Source: Spongilla lacustris (lineage: Eukaryota > Porifera > Demospongiae > Spongillida > Spongillidae). From it: a stretch of 64,000 bases of DNA. Location: positions 2,379,598 to 2,443,597 of the forward strand of contig OX442432.1 of NCBI GenBank assembly GCA_949361645.1. Direction: 5' to 3'. Both the position numbers and the translations under genes were made by a program. The notes below the pieces were generated by a model, which saw nothing but the letters and a program-made list of their open reading frames with translations, was not told the DNA's origin and made no database searches. Below are positions 35,057 through 43,149 of this stretch, in pieces (positions within the stretch are counted from its first letter, which is position 1; every line of letters starts with the position of its first letter).

Positions 35057-36838
35057 TTAGAATCTATCTGGGGGACGATGAGGACGTGTTGAACGTCGGA
35101 GCACTGGTGCAGGTGGGGGTGGTTCCACTGGATCCATTGGGACCATCTGTTCTTGATCCACTTCCCCTGGAGGTAGTGCTGGCACTGGTGGAGTATCTAA
35201 CACTAGTGGTAATGGGTCATCATCATCATCATCTATGTCACTATCATCATTGTTAACTCCCCCTGCTCTGACCCGCACATGATCAACATGATAGCGTGCT
35301 TCCTGTCCATCCTTAACCTTCACTATCAAGTTTAAAGGTCCTAACAACTTGACCACCACACCAGGAAGCCACTTAGGGGACCCTCTATGATTCACCACAT
35401 AAACCTCATCTCCAACTTGAAAGGTTCTAGACTGGACATGTTGGTCATGGTGTGTCTTCTGCCTCTCCTGACTCTGCTGTACCCGCTGTGCCACACTAGG
35501 AAAAAGGAAATCCAAATGAGATCTTGGACGACGCCCCATTAACAACTCTGCTGGCGGCTGCCCAGTAGTCGAGTGTGGTGTCAGCCTGTATTGGAAGAGG
35601 AATCGAGCTAATCTGGTTTCTAAATCCCCTGTTGTCTTCTTAAGTGCTTCCTTTACAGTTTGCACTGCACGCTCAGCCAACCCATTACTGGCTGGGTGGT
35701 AGGGGGCACTTTTCACATGCCTAAACCCATTCAGCTTGACAAAGGTCTGGAATTGTGCACTTGTGAAAGCTGACCCATTGTCTGAGACCAATACTTCAGG
35801 CAGCCCATGGGTTGAAAAGACATGTCGCAAGACCCGTATAGCTTGTTCTGCCGAGGGTGAGCTGACAATAGAGGCCTCTAACCATTTTGAGTGTGCGTCC
35901 ACAATTACCATCAGGGTTTTACCTAAAAATGGCCCCGCAAAATCCACATGCAACCGTACCCAAGGCTTAGTTGGCCACTCCCAAGGATGTAAGGGGGCTT
36001 TAGGAGGAGATTTCCGACTACTTTGACAGGCTACACATTCTTTCACCTTACTCTCCAGTTGAGAGTCTAACGCTGGCCACCAGACCACACCCCTTGCCAA
36101 TGCTTTCATCCTGGAGATTCCAGGATGCCCTTCATGCAGCAACCTAACCACAGCCTCTCTACCAGCAGATGGTACCACCACCCGTGAGCCCCAAAGGACA
36201 CACCCATCTTCTACGCTTAGCTCATGTTTCCGCTGTTCATACGGTTGGAAATCCACTCCCTTCTGCGGTTGCCATCCATGGAGAACCATTCTTCTCACCC
36301 GGGAGAGAACCGGATCCCTATCAGTCCATGACTTTATGGTAGCAGCCGACACTGCTGAGCCCATGTCTGAAAGTGCCTCCATCATCAGGACAGTATCCCC
36401 TGGCACAGGAACACTGCTTGGACTTTCCCTCAGTGGTAGTCTGCTTAGACCATCAGCATTTGAGTTTTCTTTCCCTGCCCTGAACACTATCCGATAGTCG
36501 TACGCGCTCAAGGTCAGAGCCCACCTCTGTATCCTAGCTGATGCCATCGTTGGTACTGGCTTATCTTCCTTAAAGAGAAACTGCAAAGGTTTATGATCAG
36601 AATGCACCACAAATTTCCGCCCATACAAGTACTGGTGAAATTTCTTGACCCCAAAGACTATTGCTAATTCCTCTTTCTCTAACTGAGAATACTTTTTCTC
36701 TGCAGGAGCTAACGAACGGGAAGCATATGCGATGGGTTTATCTGACCCATCCTCACATACATGGGACAGAACAGCTCCTAGCCCATAAGGTGAAGCATCA
36801 CATGAAAGTGCAAGCTGTAATGTAGGGTCAAAATGCAC
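35057..36838 (-). CDS. pol: Ty3/gypsy pol C-terminal part: RNase H and integrase
   Basis: 593 codons of continuous pol. Residues about 1-135 are the RNase H domain (LSCDASPYGLGAVLSH, KYSQLEKEELAIVFGVKKFH, VHSDHKPLQFLF). An integrase zinc region follows (GHPGISRMKAL ... CVACQSSRK), then the DDE core: D in HVDFAGPFLG, D in VLVSDNGSAF and E in ASNGLAERAVQT; then a GPF-like chromatin-side module (WLPGVVVKLLGPLNLIV). The sequence resembles the Mag/K02A2.6-like lineage. Upstream in frame the RT thumb is readable (YYGKFLPHLSTLLAPLYKLL) but a stop (GQVWC*GREQEEAF) separates it. The first listed codon is only where the open frame begins; no native polyprotein start survives. Enzymatically the integrase looks intact, but without RT or gag the element cannot act alone. 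Confidence 0.93.
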   Translation of the reverse strand: MHFDPTLQLALSCDASPYGLGAVLSHVCEDGSDKPIAYASRSLAPAEKKYSQLEKEELAIVFGVKKFHQYLYGRKFVVHSDHKPLQFLFKEDKPVPTMASARIQRWALTLSAYDYRIVFRAGKENSNADGLSRLPLRESPSSVPVPGDTVLMMEALSDMGSAVSAATIKSWTDRDPVLSRVRRMVLHGWQPQKGVDFQPYEQRKHELSVEDGCVLWGSRVVVPSAGREAVVRLLHEGHPGISRMKALARGVVWWPALDSQLESKVKECVACQSSRKSPPKAPLHPWEWPTKPWVRLHVDFAGPFLGKTLMVIVDAHSKWLEASIVSSPSAEQAIRVLRHVFSTHGLPEVLVSDNGSAFTSAQFQTFVKLNGFRHVKSAPYHPASNGLAERAVQTVKEALKKTTGDLETRLARFLFQYRLTPHSTTGQPPAELLMGRRPRSHLDFLFPSVAQRVQQSQERQKTHHDQHVQSRTFQVGDEVYVVNHRGSPKWLPGVVVKLLGPLNLIVKVKDGQEARYHVDHVRVRAGGVNNDDSDIDDDDDDPLPLVLDTPPVPALPPGEVDQEQMVPMDPVEPPPPAPVLRRSTRPHRPPDRF

Positions 36839-37012
36839 CAGCAGGGTTTCAGATGTAAGTTGTGACTTGGCTATACAAAAAGCCTCTTCCTGTTCTCTCC
36901 CCTAACACCATACCTGTCCCTTACTTAGCAGCTTGTACAAGGGTGCCAAAGTGCTCGACAAGTGGGGTAAGAACTTACCATAATAGTTCAACAATCCCAC
37001 CCTCGTCGCCAC

Positions 37013-37281
37013 TGTGAAGTACTGGAATACCCCGCGCTCGTGACCCAATGGCAGCCTGTTTATGAATCAATATCAGCTTAGAGCAGCGATAAGAATCACA
37101 CAGCACTAGGCACACAATTAACATCAGTTCGCGCCTCCGTCCATCCGTCAGGTATGCCAGCCTCCAAATGATCTGCCGTTCCTCTGCTGAGCGGTAGCTT
37201 AAGTACCTCCGATGAATCTTCGAGAATGTTCTCAAGGGTTAACTAGGCAATTACAATTACACAATAAATGACAATACTACA
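37013..37281 (-). repeat. 5' LTR of the Ty3/gypsy element
   Basis: 269 bp, upstream LTR in element orientation; followed by the TSD GCAGT. Confidence 0.95.
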
Positions 37282-37366
37282 GCAGTATAGTTTGATATGA
37301 CGCGATGTAAATCCCCGACCCTTATACTCGTACGAGGTGCATGGTACCGGGTGGTATTGATAAGTG

Positions 37367-37583
37367 CATAATGCTATTGTAGTATAGTATACTGCATATG
37401 CATGTAGCTATTTTTAGTGCTGTTGCACCTTATACTTTAATAGTTGAATTTGAGCTTGGTTTGTACATGTAATAAACACATGTATATGTGGTCATAAACT
37501 GCATGCACGTTGGTACATCAAGGGGGCGTGGTCTGGCTTGACAGGTCAGGTCAGGCCGGCTGGCCTTTGGCAACCCTTATAAG
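37367..37583 (-). repeat. 220 bp inverted repeat, right copy
   Basis: Reverse complement partner of 31994-32213; outer end reads GGGTTGCCAAAGGCCAGCC on the minus strand. The two copies differ by small indels (for instance a TTTATGACCACATATACATG variant here). Together they enclose fold-back copy 4 and the LTR element. Confidence 0.85.
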
Positions 37584-38484
37584 TATATAGAATAGATCAT
37601 TTGTCAATCCGCAAGGATGCATGTTATATAGGTCCGATGAAGCTTTCACACGTCGGGGATTAATTAAATGTGATGCATGCATTCGAAACTTTGTTTTCAT
37701 GATATTATAGAAGTTGCAGTTTTTAGTTTTTCTACTTGTATGTTTTATTCTATAATTATATTTGCAGATTTTTATAGGGCATTGACCGCTGAATTATAGT
37801 GCATCAGACTGACAGCAAAGAGGAAACTGATTAATATAGGTGGGGTGGGTTGTGGGTATAATGCCATTATATCTTAGCATAGAGACTACTCATTAGATGG
37901 TTTAGTCTGGAAGTGTCTTGTTAGGTGGCTTAGGCTTCAATGTTTTCAAATGATTATACCACTCCCTTCCACGCACTGACCCACCCACCCACCCACCAGC
38001 TCACGCTCTAGCCGGGTCTATACTTGTTGCTGCATGGAGTTGACAACGAGCAAGATGAAGTACAAACTAAGGGTGAAGTGTTCATGTGCAATCATGCAGG
38101 GACTTACCCTATAGGTGTGAGGTTTCAAGGCTGTTTAGCAATCTACATGCATGTAGCGGGTTACTGCATGGTATAGGAGGCACTCCAGAGCGCTTCATAT
38201 ACCACTACAAAGTGCGTCCTTTATTTCTATAGAGTATACTCAATTAAAGAAACAAAAAATATATCCAGCTTTTCTGTTGCATATAGCTGTTGTTAGCTAT
38301 CCAATTTCTTCATGCACTCTTTTGGAATGCCTCTGGCCGGGAATCTTCCGCGCTTCGAATTTGGGTCGGCGAGGGTGTACCCCGCACTGGATTTCACACA
38401 TTATTAACATCGATAGCCTTGTCTACTATGGCTTCAATGGTGTGTTTAAAAGCAAACTGCGCGCAATGAATCACATGCAGTAAA
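37584..38484. other. Intergenic and probable promoter of the TIL gene
   Basis: No gene seen. A stretch at 37660-37780 (TTCGAAACTTTGTTTTCATG, GTATGTTTTATTCTAT, TTTGCAGATTT) resembles the inverted sequence at 31800-31885, so homology of the flanks of the two inverted repeats extends a little outward. Confidence 0.45.
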
Positions 38485-38915
38485 ATGCGCCTAAGTATGA
38501 GCGTTTTCAAGTTAGCTTTGCTGTTCGCAACGTTGGGTGCCATTTTGTCATTGGTTCATGCGCAAGGTACAGCGGCCAGTAAGTGGTGGAATTAATACTG
38601 ATACTAAAACATCTTTAAATTAAGGCGACTTATTTTTCGTGCGTCTGCAATGATAAACTGTGCCGCATTTAATATGTGAAACATTTTTGTGTCGTGATCG
38701 GTCTTATGTATCCTATATCTTTTTTTACAGACAGGGCAATTTGTCCCGAAGGAAAGGTGTTCGCTGGGTGCAAGCCATGTGGCGGCACGATATCATGCGC
38801 GAACCCCAACCCGACAATTTGTCCTCTAATTTGCATATCCGGATGTGTGTGCGCGCCTGGAACGTTTCTGAACGGAAAGTCCGGACTGTGTGTTCCATTG
38901 GACCAGTGCACTTAA
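38485..38915 (+). CDS. Secreted TIL-domain protein (ten cysteines), two exons
   Basis: Exon 1 38485-38578 encodes MRLSMSVFKLALLF and a hydrophobic signal peptide ending near HAQ; donor GTAAGT in phase 1. Exon 2 38731-38915 follows TTTTTTTACAG and encodes ICPEGKVFAGCKPCGGTISC and NPNPTICPLICISGCVCAPG, ending VPLDQCT plus TAA. Total 92 residues. The mature protein has exactly ten cysteines with the trypsin-inhibitor-like (TIL) spacing, including C-x-C before PGTFLN. TIL proteins are usually small secreted serine-protease inhibitors; the residue after the fifth-cysteine region (NPNPTIC) would hold the reactive loop, so inhibitory activity is plausible but not shown. A single-domain protein with its own signal peptide is common in sponges, cnidarians and arthropods. 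Confidence 0.9.
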
Positions 38916-38987
38916 TATTAGTGCATGCGCATGCATATTGTCTCGTGTGAACACCTGTGCCCTTTCAGCTCGGCACTATTTGATACA

Positions 38988-38993
38988 AATAAA
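38988..38993 (+). terminator. Poly(A) signal AATAAA
   Basis: Canonical AATAAA 73 bp after the stop codon of the TIL gene. Confidence 0.7.
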
Positions 38994-39049
38994 CAGTGTT
39001 CTGGATTTTAAATTTTACATCAAAGTATTATCATGCATAAAAGCAGTGG

Positions 39050-39220
39050 GTGTCGGGCGCCCGGGGGCATAATGCACTAATGGCGCCCCGCCCCCAGCCC
39101 AAGTGCTTGCGTTTGGCCAAATACGGATACGGAGAGAGTGGGGCGCCCTGCTGCGTTGCGCGCAGCTTAAGCTCTTGTTCCAAAATTGACCTCCAAGGAA
39201 TTAAATAAAATGATATTGTG

Positions 39221-39255
<35 letters not shown>

Positions 39256-39340
39256 TGTCGCCACCGCCCCTCCCCCCTCCCCACCCCTCTCTCGGGCCGT
39301 CACTTACATGCACACATGTGCACACGCACGCACGCTCACA
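39050..39340. other. GC-rich repeat fragment and G29 run
   Basis: 39055-39180 is a GC-rich segment with GGGCGCCCGGGGGCATAATG and GTGGGGCGCCCTGCTGCG, unlike the local composition, probably a dispersed repeat. A 29-base G run at 39225-39253 follows. Confidence 0.5.
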
Positions 39341-39476
39341 CAGGGGCGGCGGAAGATGTTTACGTTACGCCGATTCAATCAGTGGAGGGAGGGTCCTGAT
39401 ATTGCGCTTTATGCAGCTGGTAAATTAATTATCTAATAATATCAAGTTAAAAATCATACTCTAGCTAGATAAAGGT

Positions 39477-39507
<31 letters not shown>

Positions 39508-39549
39508 ATTACCCCTCCCCCCCCCCCCCCCCCGGTTCCGCCGCCGCTG
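39341..39549. mobile_element. MITE with CAGGGGCGGCGGAA ends, G30 and C17 runs
   Basis: Left end CAGGGGCGGCGGAAG and right end TTCCGCCGCCGCTG are imperfect inverted termini. Inside are a 30-base G run (39477-39506) and a 17-base C run (39517-39533) separated by AATTACCCCT, which can pair with each other. About 209 bp, non-coding. The family is not identified; flanking ACAC on both sides may be the duplication or simple repeat. Confidence 0.6.
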
Positions 39550-39674
39550 ACACACTGTCACACACACACACACTTTTACCTTGGCTTCAGTTCATCCGCC
39601 TGATCCGCGACCGATCCGAAATTTGCGTCATCATATTAAAGTCAGGTTAAAATAATCCGTTATACAACCGCTAA

Positions 39675-39754
39675 TCTCGTACCCAGACCTAAATGTACGT
39701 AACGATGATTATCGCTTACAGTATCGTTACGTACATTTGGGTCTGGGTACGAGA
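39675..39754. repeat. 32 bp hairpin
   Basis: Arms 39675-39706 and 39723-39754 match with one mismatch (TCTCGTACCCAGACC...ACGTAACGAT). Loop 16 bp. Probably a short MITE; the CTCGTACCCAGAC end recalls the hairpin at 21525-21587. Confidence 0.8.
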
Positions 39755-39844
39755 CTAGTCTGGGGGCTTCCTTTCGCAATTCGAAAATTAAGATCAAGAT
39801 TTGGCTGCCAGTGGTGAAACGTGCAGTAAAAGCTCAGAGTTTAC

Positions 39845-39985
39845 TTTTTTTTTATTGCCTCTGCCACTTTCTCAGCTGATCAGCTGCATGATGTAGAGCC
39901 TATTAGAGGGTCCCCTTGAATCGTTTCAGCAGCTTCCATCGCTTGATACTATACTTCTGCTGCTCTACCAGCTAAGGCCATTCCA
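39845..39985 (-). mobile_element. tRNA-derived SINE-like element
   Basis: On the minus strand a tRNA-like head reads CCTTAGCTGGTAGAGCAGC (A-box type), followed at about tRNA spacing by ACGATTCAAGGGGACC, a B-box-like sequence with one extra T. A short body ends in AATAAAAAAAAAG. This pattern fits a decayed tRNA-derived SINE. The B box mismatch and lack of a second copy in the window keep confidence modest. Confidence 0.4.
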
Positions 39986-40924
39986 CCCAGCTATTATCCA
40001 TTGCATTATTTACATATTAAAAATGAATACAATAATTACGATGCAATCTTACATCATTCTTATGCAATCGTACGTCATGAGCAAAAGGCGGCACAACTGA
40101 AAATGATGGTGCTGTATATCCAGGCCTGTAGCTGTTGATGTCTGAGAAGCATCACCAGCATTGAGGATAGAAACCTTTGCCACCTTATTTTTAAAAAGAA
40201 GTGGATTTCAACTGCTAGACTTGCCTGAAGCTGGAATAAGGGATCACTGCAAAAACAAAAGAGCGACGTTCACTCTTTATCACTCGACACCCTGCGAGTG
40301 AAAACCAAAACGAGTGAAAAGCACTTAATTTAAGATGTAGCGTAATTGAAGTGGTTTGCACTCGTACCGTAAATGTATATATACACGTATGCAGGTAAAA
40401 TTCAAATCGGTTAGTTCATTCTGTATTCATAATTATACCGTAAATATATATATTCACGATGCACTATTATACGCCAGAGCTATATATTGAATTTTATTAT
40501 TGGAGCGTATCATTTGCGCCTTGGGCCTTTTCTTCAAAACGGCGCGTACAATCGAGCTAATCTCCGTGTGAGTCAGAAAGGGGTTCTACTATCCCGATTG
40601 TGGTGTTTGAACTCATTCCGCTCGACAAATGGTCGAGAATTGGCAGCTCTGCTAAGGTAATCCGGACGACTATATTGTCACGGTCGCTTGCTGTGACTTG
40701 TTTTGTGTTCCTATATGCGTTAGACGTTTGCTATTAGCGGTTGACCACATCAGCCATAACATACCAGCTGTTTGGAAAGATGCGCATCAAATGGAAACGT
40801 AGAGAAAGCAGTAAGTTATATACGGTACAGTATCAAGTGTTCCAAATCGTACGGTTATAATTTATCTACCATTGTAATGTAAAGCGTAAAATGATAGGGA
40901 AATAAGGAAGGTACCTGAGTATGG

Positions 40925-42186
40925 ATGTGGTGTGGGGAGGGAAGATGGGAGTGGTGTTGGTGTGAGCATGGGTGTGGTGCAAGGGGAGAACATGGTTGTG
41001 GCACAAGGGGCTAACATGGTTCTGGTGTAAGGGGAGAGCTTGGTTGTGGCACAAGGGGTTAACCCTTCACCTGCGAAGGGCACATTATTGTGCCCGATAG
41101 TAGCGCTTGCGCAATGCGGAAGGCACATTTATGTTACAAGGGGGTAACACAGTTGTGGTGCAAGGGGGTAACACAGTTGTGGTGCAAGGGGGTAACACAG
41201 TTGTGGTGCAAGTGGGTAACACAGTTGTGGTGCAAGGGGGTAACACAGTTCTGGTGCAAGGGGGTAACACAGTTGTGGTGCAAGGGGGTAACACAGTTGT
41301 GGCGCAAGGGGGTAACACAGTTGTGGTGCAAGGGGGTAACACAGTTGTGGTGCAAGGGGGTAACACAGTTGTGGTGCAAGGGGGTAACACAGTTGTGGTG
41401 CAAGGGTGTAACACAGTTCTGGTGCAAGGGGGTAACACAGTTGTGGTGCAAGGGGGTAACACAGTTGTGGTGCAAGGGGGTAACACAGTTCTGGTGCAAG
41501 GGGGTAACACAGTTGTGGTGCAAGGGGGTAACACAGTTGTGGCGCAAGGGGGTAACACAGTTGTGGTGCAAGGGGGTAACACAGTTGTGGTGCAAGGGGG
41601 TAACACAGTTGTGGTGCAAGGGGGTTACACAGTTGTGGTGCAAGGGGGTAACACAGTTGTGGTGCAAGGGTGTAACACAGTTGTGGTGCAAGGGGGTAAC
41701 ACAGTTGTGGTGCAAGGGGGTAACACAGTTGTGGTGCAAGGGGGTAACACAGTTGTGGTGCAAGGGTGTAACAGTTCTGGTGCAAGGGGGTAACACAGTT
41801 GTGGTGCAAGGGGGTAACACAGTTGTGGCGCAAGGGGTTAACACAGTTGTGGTGCAAGGGGGTAACACAGTTGTGGTGCAAGGGGGTAACACAGTTGTGG
41901 TGCAAGGGGGTAACGCAGTTGTAGTGCAAGGGGGTAACACAGTTGTGGTGCAAGGGGGTAACGCAGTTGTGGTGCAAGGGGGTAACATAGTTGTGGTGCA
42001 AGGGGGTAACATAGTTGTGGTGCAAGAGGGTAACACAGTTGTGGTGCGAGGGGGTAACACAGTTGTGGTGCAAGGGGGTAACACAGTTGTGGTGCAAGGG
42101 GGTATCACAGTTGTGGTGCAAGGGGGTAACACAGTTGTGGTACAAGGGAGGAACACAGTTGTGGCGCAAGGGGGTAACACAGTTGT
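40925..42186 (+). repeat. 24 bp minisatellite, ~44 copies
   Basis: From 41138 to 42186 the unit CAAGGGGGTAACACAGTTGT plus GGTG repeats with very few changes; diverged relatives (AAGGGGAGAACATGGTTGTG) extend left to about 40925. The unit is a multiple of three, so several frames on both strands stay open for 230-400 codons, for example GNTVVVQG on plus and CVTPLHHN on minus. One unit near 41770 lacks 3 bp. There is no evidence of translation. Confidence 0.95.
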
Positions 42187-42700
42187 GAGTACATGTTTGC
42201 CTTGTTCCCTTGGTGATGTCAGCAGTTCCCTTTTGTTGATCAGGGGTTCCAGCAGAAGCGCACTTACATAGCCACCCAGAGGCCCCTCCCATCCACCACC
42301 TATGACTTCCGGAAGTAAGCACATGTATGGGAGCAGAACTCCTGTTGTATCAGCATGCATGCTGACAAACCTTGTTGAAAAAACCAGAGTGAGTGCCCAA
42401 TTTAAGCATAGCTGTGTTTAGTGTTCTCTTTGTACTCCCAGCCCTGTTCCCTTGTACCCCCGGAGCAACAGTAAGTGCGTAACTGTTGAAATTAATATTT
42501 CCTCTTATCTCCATGCCAGAATGAAAACAGACGTAGCCTGGATTATAGCGTTGAACTGATGTCTTTTGAGATAATATTTATCAAAGAAAGTATTTATCAT
42601 GAATATTTATGAACTGTTTATCACGTGCCAATAGCTTGTAACGATTAACTGTGAATAACACTCGTATAAACGATAGCACAACACTCGCTAAAAAAAAAAA
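42187..42700. other. Right interior of the CACTA-like element
   Basis: About 500 bp with no repeat. On the minus strand VIGGGWEGPLGGYV is followed by a GTAAGT donor near 42262, which could be a captured exon, but no acceptor-supported partner was found. Confidence 0.3.
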
Positions 42701-43149
42701 ACGAGTGACTCTCACTTATATTAGCACGTGATCTCTCTCGTGAACGAGTGTGATGATTGTAGGTGACTTACACTCGTATTAACGCGTGCATATCACCCGC
42801 GGAAATAGTAAGGTGGAGATCACTCGTTTTAACGAGTGATAGGTTGGACGGAACGATCACTCGACGGGGCGAGTGAACGTCACGCTTTTGTTTTTGCAGT
42901 GATGTATTGGTTGTCCAAGTCAAGGGGGATAAGGAAGTAATTCCTTTTGTGTTCATAAATTCAATTTGATTACTGTTAGTTGGTATACATGTATAAAACG
43001 CTAACACATAAAGATAGTCTGCATGCTGGTTCAAGAAAAACCTATGCTAGGGTAAGTAGTATTTCCTTGCTATTGGAGTGCTGTATACATGCATATGCTA
43101 AGTTGAGTCATGTGTGTGTCATATGTGTGTCACTTCTTATACACTGTAG

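Larger units (their letters stand above)
34777..37281 (-). mobile_element. Ty3/gypsy LTR retrotransposon, internally deleted
   Basis: LTRs of 269 bp at 34777-35045 (3') and 37013-37281 (5'); they differ at about two positions in the part compared, which implies a recent insertion. LTR ends are TG...CA in element orientation (TGTAGTATTG ... CTTCACA). The insertion is flanked by GCAGT on both sides (34772-34776 and 37282-37286), a 5 bp TSD. A polypurine tract AAAGGGGGAGAAG abuts the 3' LTR. Downstream of the 5' LTR comes TGGCGACGAGGGTGGGATTG, a typical Ty3/gypsy primer-binding-side sequence, running straight into the RT thumb (GLLNYYGKFLPHLS). Gag, protease and most of RT are therefore missing: the element is 2.5 kb instead of about 5 kb. 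Confidence 0.95.
40245..42901. mobile_element. EnSpm/CACTA-like non-autonomous element, 2.66 kb
   Basis: Ends CACTGCAAAAACAAAAG and, inverted, CTTTTGTTTTTGCAGTG; the TIR continues with GCGACGTTCACTC versus GTGACGTTCACTCG. AT flanks both sides, a possible 2 bp TSD. Subterminal DNA is rich in ACTCG/CGAGT words in both orientations (about ten in the last 200 bp, several in the first 80), as expected for the transposase-binding repeats of EnSpm-type elements. No transposase is encoded; the interior is mostly a minisatellite. Confidence 0.7.

Noticed and set aside
41085..42360. Frames of 173-408 codons over the 24 bp minisatellite
   Set aside because: Unit length is a multiple of three and lacks stops in most frames; no start context, codon bias or homology suggests translation.
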